From Chryseobacterium elymi (GTDB taxonomy: Bacteria > Bacteroidota > Bacteroidia > Flavobacteriales > Weeksellaceae): 64,000 nt of DNA. The translations under genes were made by a program, and so were the position numbers. Below the pieces are notes generated by a model, which saw nothing but the letters and a program-made list of their open reading frames with translations, did no database searches and had not been told where the DNA came from. Shown in pieces: positions 59,934-64,000 of the stretch (positions within the stretch are counted from its first letter, which is position 1; the number at the start of each line of letters is the position of its first letter). The stretch spans positions 247,847 to 311,846 of the forward strand of contig NZ_QNUH01000004.1 in NCBI RefSeq assembly GCF_003385495.1. Direction: 5' to 3'.

Positions 59934-60833
59934 ATGCCAATCGACACGATATACAGAGACTCCCAATGTGAATGGGTAGATGTAGAGGCTCCCACCGCGG
60001 AAGACCTGAAATTTCTTCACGAAAGATATGAAATCAACAATCTTCTCCTGGAAGATACAATGGATCCTAATCACCTTCCGAAATATGAAGAGGATGGCAG
60101 TATAAGATTCTTTCTTCTGCGCGAAAGCACGGAACTGGAACGTAAAAATCTGAATACCATAAGTGATATCAGTACTAAAATCGGGATTTTTTTGCTGGAA
60201 AATACGATTATCACCATTCACAGGATGAAGACCAAAAGTATTTCGGAGACGAAGAAGCAGATTGCCAGTATGCAGACAGAAGTTCCGCCTTCAAAAATAG
60301 CTTTAATGATCGCACTGCTGATCATGAAAAGTTTCGATGACGAATCGGTAAGCCTTCTGGAAACCATGGACAATATCGAAAATGAGATTTTCCTTAAAAA
60401 TACCAACCATACCAACCAGATCAGAAGACTGTATAAACTGAAAAGGAAATCAGGACTGAATTCAAGGGTACTGGTTATTTCCACAGATGCTGTGGATAAA
60501 TTCAGATTATTAAACCTACAGGATTCCGAGATCGTAGATTTAAAAGACAAGCACAAAGATGTTGTGGCAGATTTTGACCATCTGAATATTCAGATAACCA
60601 ACCTTATTTCAATGTTTCTGGCACTTTCAGACCAAAAGGCAAACCAAGTTATGAAAGTTTTGGCTATCTATTCAGTGTATTTCTTACCAATCACCTTTAT
60701 TGCCGGTGTTTACGGAATGAATTTCGATAATATGCCTGAGCTGCACCATAAGTACGGGTATTTTATAACCATAGGAATTATGGCATTGGTGGTGATCTGT
60801 ACATTTATTTATGCGAGGAGGAAACAATGGTAG
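59934..60833 (+). CDS. corA: CorA family divalent cation transporter
   Basis: This 299-residue CorA-like channel has a large cytoplasmic domain (about 1-235) including the coiled-coil helix and DTAVDKFRLL-like segment, two C-terminal membrane helices (about 238-258 and 272-292) and the signature YGMNFDNMPE loop between them. The short basic C-terminus (ARRKQW) is as in other CorA proteins. It mediates Mg2+ or related cation flux. It is divergent from fabH, with 73 nt between. Confidence 0.93.
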   Translation: MPIDTIYRDSQCEWVDVEAPTAEDLKFLHERYEINNLLLEDTMDPNHLPKYEEDGSIRFFLLRESTELERKNLNTISDISTKIGIFLLENTIITIHRMKTKSISETKKQIASMQTEVPPSKIALMIALLIMKSFDDESVSLLETMDNIENEIFLKNTNHTNQIRRLYKLKRKSGLNSRVLVISTDAVDKFRLLNLQDSEIVDLKDKHKDVVADFDHLNIQITNLISMFLALSDQKANQVMKVLAIYSVYFLPITFIAGVYGMNFDNMPELHHKYGYFITIGIMALVVICTFIYARRKQW

Positions 60834-60856
60834 TTGAATTAAATAAAATCAAATAA

Positions 60857-61105
60857 ATGAAAACACTCAATGAAAAAATGAAAGATTGGACAGATGCTGA
60901 CATTGCAATGCATGAGATTGCATTGAAATTAGAACTTATACCTGAAGACAATTTTCCCAAATTTAAGTCATATTATTGGTCAGGGACAGAAAAAAGCAAA
61001 GCTTTAAAAAATATATTAAATGAATTAACAAATATTGGATTTCTGGACTTTAATACAGATGAAAATACCTTCAAAATAAATCAAGAATTTTGTTTTGAAA
61101 AGTAG
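60857..61105 (+). CDS. Hypothetical protein, 82 aa
   Basis: Small soluble acidic/helical protein (MKTLNEKMKDWTDADIAMHEIALKLELIPED), 23 nt downstream of corA on the same strand. No family is recognised. More AT-rich than its neighbours, which could reflect recent acquisition. It may be co-transcribed with corA. Confidence 0.55.
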   Translation: MKTLNEKMKDWTDADIAMHEIALKLELIPEDNFPKFKSYYWSGTEKSKALKNILNELTNIGFLDFNTDENTFKINQEFCFEK

Positions 61106-61194
61106 CTTATAAGATTATCAAGAAATGTTTTTTCGTTGTGTAGAAGAAACTTTTTCAAGATTGTCTGTTCAGTCACAATAAACACCAACCCACC

Positions 61195-62781
61195 ATGAAA
61201 ACCGAAATTCTAAATAAAATCCTCGAAGAAAATGTACTTTCCCGGGAATCTAAAGAGAAGCTATCTGCTTTGCATGAGAATATATCTTCCAGGGAATTTT
61301 CTGATTTGCTGGATGCTCATGGGAATCAGTATGTAGAATTCGTTCAGGAAGGTGGAGGTGTCTGGGGAAGCGCATTGGTAGGCTATCTTTATGGCCTGGA
61401 AATCTTCGGGATCCGTTTTCTGAAGGTAGCAGGAACCAGTGCCGGAGCAATCAATACCATGCTTATTGCTGCCTGTAAAACCAAAGAGGAAGCTAAAAGT
61501 GAACTGATTAAGGATATTCTCTTCAGCTGGAATTTTGCAGATTTCATGGATGGAAAAACCTACGTTAAAACAACCATTCATGCCATCCTGAACAACAAAG
61601 ATTTTTTTAAGATCAATGCTATTATTGCAGCAGTTGTTATGATTATCCTTGTTATCATCCCTTTTGCAGCTCAACCTGTAACAACCCTTAATACCAAACT
61701 GCTTTTTCTGGTTCCACTGATTCCTGTGGTTATCACTTTTTTCTGTATTAAAAAGTTTTATCATGATTTCCGGAAGCAGAACAGCGGATTTAATCCGGGA
61801 AATACGTTTTTAAATACCATGCAAAATGTTCTGGATGGTTTCGGAATTAAAACAGTGGCTAATCTTAATGAAAAATTTATTCAGAAAGAACAAAACCTTA
61901 ACCTTAATTACCGTTACGGAAATGGCCAGGAATATTATACCATTACCCTGAAAAGCATAGAGGCAATCAAAGATAAAAACCTTGAACATATTGACCAGAC
62001 GCGTTACAGGATATTCTATGAAAGTGCCGTCCACAATGATTATTATAAGAACAATCCCTTCTACCAGCTCCGCTCAGAATATGTTGTAGTTACGACTGAT
62101 ATTAATGCCAAAATAAAAGTAGAACTTCCCACAATGGCTAATTTATACTGGTCGGAAGAGGAACTGAAACATATAAGCCCAGCCGAATTTGTCCGGGCCT
62201 CTATGTCTGTTCCTTTCTTTTTCGAACCTTTCCAGAAAAGAATCAATAAGGATGATGATTCTGTGAAATATGCCTGGAGATTCTGGATGAACACAAAACC
62301 TGAGAACATCTACCCTGCCGGACTGTTTATTGACGGGGGAAGCATTTCCAATTTCCCGATTGACATTTTCCATGACAGCGATGTATTTTATCCGCGAATG
62401 CCGCTTTTCGGGGTACAGCTTACGAGTGATTCTGATCTTCTTTCGGAAAAAGGAAAAACCAGTGAGGAAATCCTCAAAACTCCTTTTTCTTATGCGGGAA
62501 ATATTATCAGTACTTTAAAAGGTTTTAATGACAAATCATTTTTAACCAAACACAGCTTCTACCACCTTTACAGCATCCAGTCCGTTAACTGCGGTACAAG
62601 CAGCTGGCTGAATTTCTTCATGAAAAGAGAAGAAAAAGAGGACCTTTTTAACAGAGGCTTCCAGGCTGCCCTTGATTTTCTGAACCTATTCAACTGGGAA
62701 AAATATAAATATGAAAGAATGATGCTTTCGATGAAGGAGAAAAAGATTTTGAAGGAGGAGGATACGCCGACGGTGGGGTAA
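61195..62781 (+). CDS. Patatin-like phospholipase with internal membrane segment
   Basis: This 528-residue protein has a patatin catalytic dyad: Ser82 in AGTSAGA (oxyanion loop EGGGVWG at about 52-58) and Asp in IDGGSISNFPID (about 381). Two adjacent hydrophobic helices (about 142-160 and 168-186) interrupt the catalytic fold, so it is probably attached to the inner membrane. Patatin-like enzymes release fatty acids from glycerolipids. It is monocistronic by position. Confidence 0.88.
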   Translation: MKTEILNKILEENVLSRESKEKLSALHENISSREFSDLLDAHGNQYVEFVQEGGGVWGSALVGYLYGLEIFGIRFLKVAGTSAGAINTMLIAACKTKEEAKSELIKDILFSWNFADFMDGKTYVKTTIHAILNNKDFFKINAIIAAVVMIILVIIPFAAQPVTTLNTKLLFLVPLIPVVITFFCIKKFYHDFRKQNSGFNPGNTFLNTMQNVLDGFGIKTVANLNEKFIQKEQNLNLNYRYGNGQEYYTITLKSIEAIKDKNLEHIDQTRYRIFYESAVHNDYYKNNPFYQLRSEYVVVTTDINAKIKVELPTMANLYWSEEELKHISPAEFVRASMSVPFFFEPFQKRINKDDDSVKYAWRFWMNTKPENIYPAGLFIDGGSISNFPIDIFHDSDVFYPRMPLFGVQLTSDSDLLSEKGKTSEEILKTPFSYAGNIISTLKGFNDKSFLTKHSFYHLYSIQSVNCGTSSWLNFFMKREEKEDLFNRGFQAALDFLNLFNWEKYKYERMMLSMKEKKILKEEDTPTVG

Positions 62782-62824
62782 GGAATTTTGAGTATTTTTC
62801 AAAAGCAAGATTACAAAACTTTAA

Positions 62825-63355
62825 TCACAAATTATCCAAAAACTCCAGATACATAGGCACACTCCTTTCCACCCATTCCTCCGAAGGATCGTTTTCAATT
62901 CCATAGTAAACGAAAGGCTCTTTGTATTCAGCTTTGATATAATCAAAAGTCAGTTCATACGGCCGGAAAAACTCGTTCATAGTATATTTATATTTTCCTG
63001 ATGCGCTGTAGCCTTTCTCATCGATTCCAGCCGTAACCGCAAGGGTTATTTTCTTTCCTCCTAATTTATACCCGCTTTTACTTCCGTAAGCCCAGCCGTA
63101 AAGAAGAACCTCATCAAACCATTTTTTCAAAAGAGGCGGGCTGCTGAACCAGTAAAAAGGGAACTGAAAAACGATCCTGTCATAAGATTCCATGAGCTGC
63201 TGCTCTTTCGCGACATCGATCCTTTCATCCGGATAGGCTTCATACAATGAATGAACAGTATATTTTTCAGGGCATTTCCGCAATTCTTTGATCCATCTTT
63301 TATTGATCACCGATTTTTCTATTTCGGGGTGAATGACTATGATTAATGTTTTCAT
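62825..63355 (-). CDS. NAD(P)H-dependent oxidoreductase (flavodoxin_2, quinone reductase-like)
   Basis: This 176-residue flavodoxin-fold enzyme has IVIHPEIEKSVINKRW at the start and VFQFPFYWFSSPPLLKKWFDEVLLYGWAYG in the middle, which is the hallmark of the KefF/MdaB/YheG-type quinone reductases. It is related to the oxidoreductase at 44612-45190. It is divergent from an HxlR-type regulator gene with 92 nt between, an arrangement typical of YodB/HxlR-controlled detoxification of quinones and other electrophiles. Confidence 0.9.
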   Translation of the reverse strand: MKTLIIVIHPEIEKSVINKRWIKELRKCPEKYTVHSLYEAYPDERIDVAKEQQLMESYDRIVFQFPFYWFSSPPLLKKWFDEVLLYGWAYGSKSGYKLGGKKITLAVTAGIDEKGYSASGKYKYTMNEFFRPYELTFDYIKAEYKEPFVYYGIENDPSEEWVERSVPMYLEFLDNL

Positions 63356-63392
63356 TTTTATTTAAATTTCTTCAGCAAAAATAATATACGTA

Positions 63393-63446
63393 ACTTACAT
63401 TTTCAATAGTAGTACCCAATTGTATGGTACTATAAAAAATGTAAGT
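63393..63446. promoter_or_regulatory. Nested inverted repeats: probable HxlR operator
   Basis: Outer arms ACTTACATTTT (63393-63403) and AAAATGTAAGT (63436-63446) enclose inner arms TAGTACC (63410-63416) and GGTACTA (63426-63432). Both pairs are perfect. The region fills most of the 92-nt gap between the divergent reductase and HxlR genes and ends 1 nt before the HxlR start codon. Confidence 0.75.
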
Positions 63447-63447
63447 A

Positions 63448-63840
63448 ATGACTAAAATAAAGGAAACATCCACCAATTTTGCCAATAAGAAAGCTCTTTC
63501 TGATGAATGCCCTGAGATCTATGCATCCAATACCATCGGCGGACAGTGGGCACTTGCCATCTGTTGTTACCTCATCAATGGTAAGCTGAGATTCGGAGAG
63601 CTTAGGAAAAAACTGAACAACATTACAGAACGTATGCTTACTTTACAGCTTCGCAGGCTTGAAGAAGACAGAATCATTACCAGAACAGTCTATGCTGAAG
63701 TGCCACCCCGTGTGGAATATGAGCTCACCGAGATCGGTTATAAACTAAAACCTATTATCCTGGAATTCGAAAAATGGGGTAAGGAGCATAAAGAAATTAT
63801 GCGTGATAAGCATTCTGCTTCTGAACCTGAAAACATATAA
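63448..63840 (+). CDS. HxlR family transcription regulator
   Basis: This 130-residue winged-helix regulator has IGGQWALAICCYLINGKLRFGEL and NNITERMLTLQLRRLEEDRII, the core of the HxlR domain, and the beta-wing segment EVPPRVEYELTEIG. It has a conserved-type N-terminal cysteine (C21 in SDECPEIY), which in YodB/HypR-like members senses quinones or oxidants. Nested palindromes lie directly upstream and the divergent gene encodes a quinone-reductase-like enzyme, so autoregulation and control of that gene are likely. Confidence 0.93.
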   Translation: MTKIKETSTNFANKKALSDECPEIYASNTIGGQWALAICCYLINGKLRFGELRKKLNNITERMLTLQLRRLEEDRIITRTVYAEVPPRVEYELTEIGYKLKPIILEFEKWGKEHKEIMRDKHSASEPENI

Positions 63841-63857
63841 AATCTTTAATTTAAATT

Positions 63858-63906
63858 TTGGCTAAAGCCAATTGATTTATTTTATTCATTGAACGGGCTA
63901 AAGCCC
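63858..63906. repeat. Pair of short palindromic units (GGCTAAAGCC type)
   Basis: TTGGCTAAAGCCAA (63858-63871) and GGGCTAAAGCCC (63895-63906) are two palindromes with the same core, about 36 bp apart, after the HxlR gene. They look like an interspersed REP-like repeat. The remaining bases to the window end (63907-64000) show no gene. Confidence 0.6.
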
Positions 63907-64000
63907 AATGTCATTAAGTTAGTAAACTATCACAAGCTATTCTTTTGATTTTTAGAGACTATTGGCTTAGCTCTTGCTTTATATTTGCCTATATTTCTTT

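Noticed and set aside
1..64000. CRISPR arrays, tRNA/rRNA genes, insertion sequences
   Set aside because: No regularly spaced identical repeats with unique spacers, no tRNA cloverleaf or rRNA sequence and no transposase were seen.

Overview
The window is from a Bacteroidota (Flavobacteriia) chromosome, most like Chryseobacterium or a close relative. The evidence is gene content, AT-rich DNA, SusC/SusD pairs with ECF sigma/FecR regulators, -7 elements of the TAnnTTTG type and no obvious Shine-Dalgarno sequences. Two parts are visible: an integrated conjugative element (1 to about 43,100, left end outside the window) and ordinary chromosome from mnmE (43,109) to the right edge.

Conjugative element. 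At the left is a leftward transfer operon: a ParA-like TraA, two DUF3408 proteins (TraB/TraC type), a TraD-like membrane protein and two unknown genes. A strongly palindromic, oriT-like stretch (3,815-4,221) separates it from the rightward mobilization pair (a MobA-type accessory protein and a MobB relaxase). The coupling protein MobC is at 18,837-20,837 on the other strand, and a regulated cargo block lies between relaxase and coupling protein. The right part holds DUF1896, topoisomerase III, a DUF3945 protein, RteC, three small helix-turn-helix/excisionase-like genes and a tyrosine integrase. The integrase end abuts the 3' end of mnmE, the likely insertion site.

Cargo. Two parallel modules have the same logic. 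Module A (7,380-18,656): ECF sigma, FecR, SusC, SusD and an S9 peptidase run rightward, converging on a small secreted Cys-containing peptide (DUF6520-like), a MauE-like membrane protein fused to a large extracytoplasmic domain, and an AraC-like regulator. Module B (22,052-34,531): a small lipoprotein gene faces away from a TPR/AraC membrane regulator, followed by ECF sigma, FecR, SusC, SusD and a TlpA-like thioredoxin, converging on two DUF6520-like peptides and a stand-alone MauE-like protein. A tandem duplication with visible breakpoints created the second peptide copy and left a decayed tlpA fragment. A noncoding block is conserved 36-37 nt before all three peptide genes. I infer an undescribed module in which a MauE/thioredoxin-type redox pair, or a protease, handles small secreted Cys peptides linked to a SusCD importer and its sigma/anti-sigma switch.

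Chromosome. In order: mnmE; a flavodoxin-fold oxidoreductase with an NAD(P)-binding partner and a Crp/Fnr regulator; an M24 aminopeptidase P; DUF6526; a tiny lipoprotein; topoisomerase IB; P5C dehydrogenase (pruA); two paralogous tiny lipoproteins; a TPR/AraC membrane regulator; a thioredoxin-domain protein; a surface protein; fabH; corA; a patatin-like protein; and a quinone-reductase-like gene divergent from an HxlR regulator with nested palindromes between them. Several chromosomal terminators share an AAATCCGCAG-type stem. I saw no rRNA, tRNA, CRISPR array or insertion sequence.
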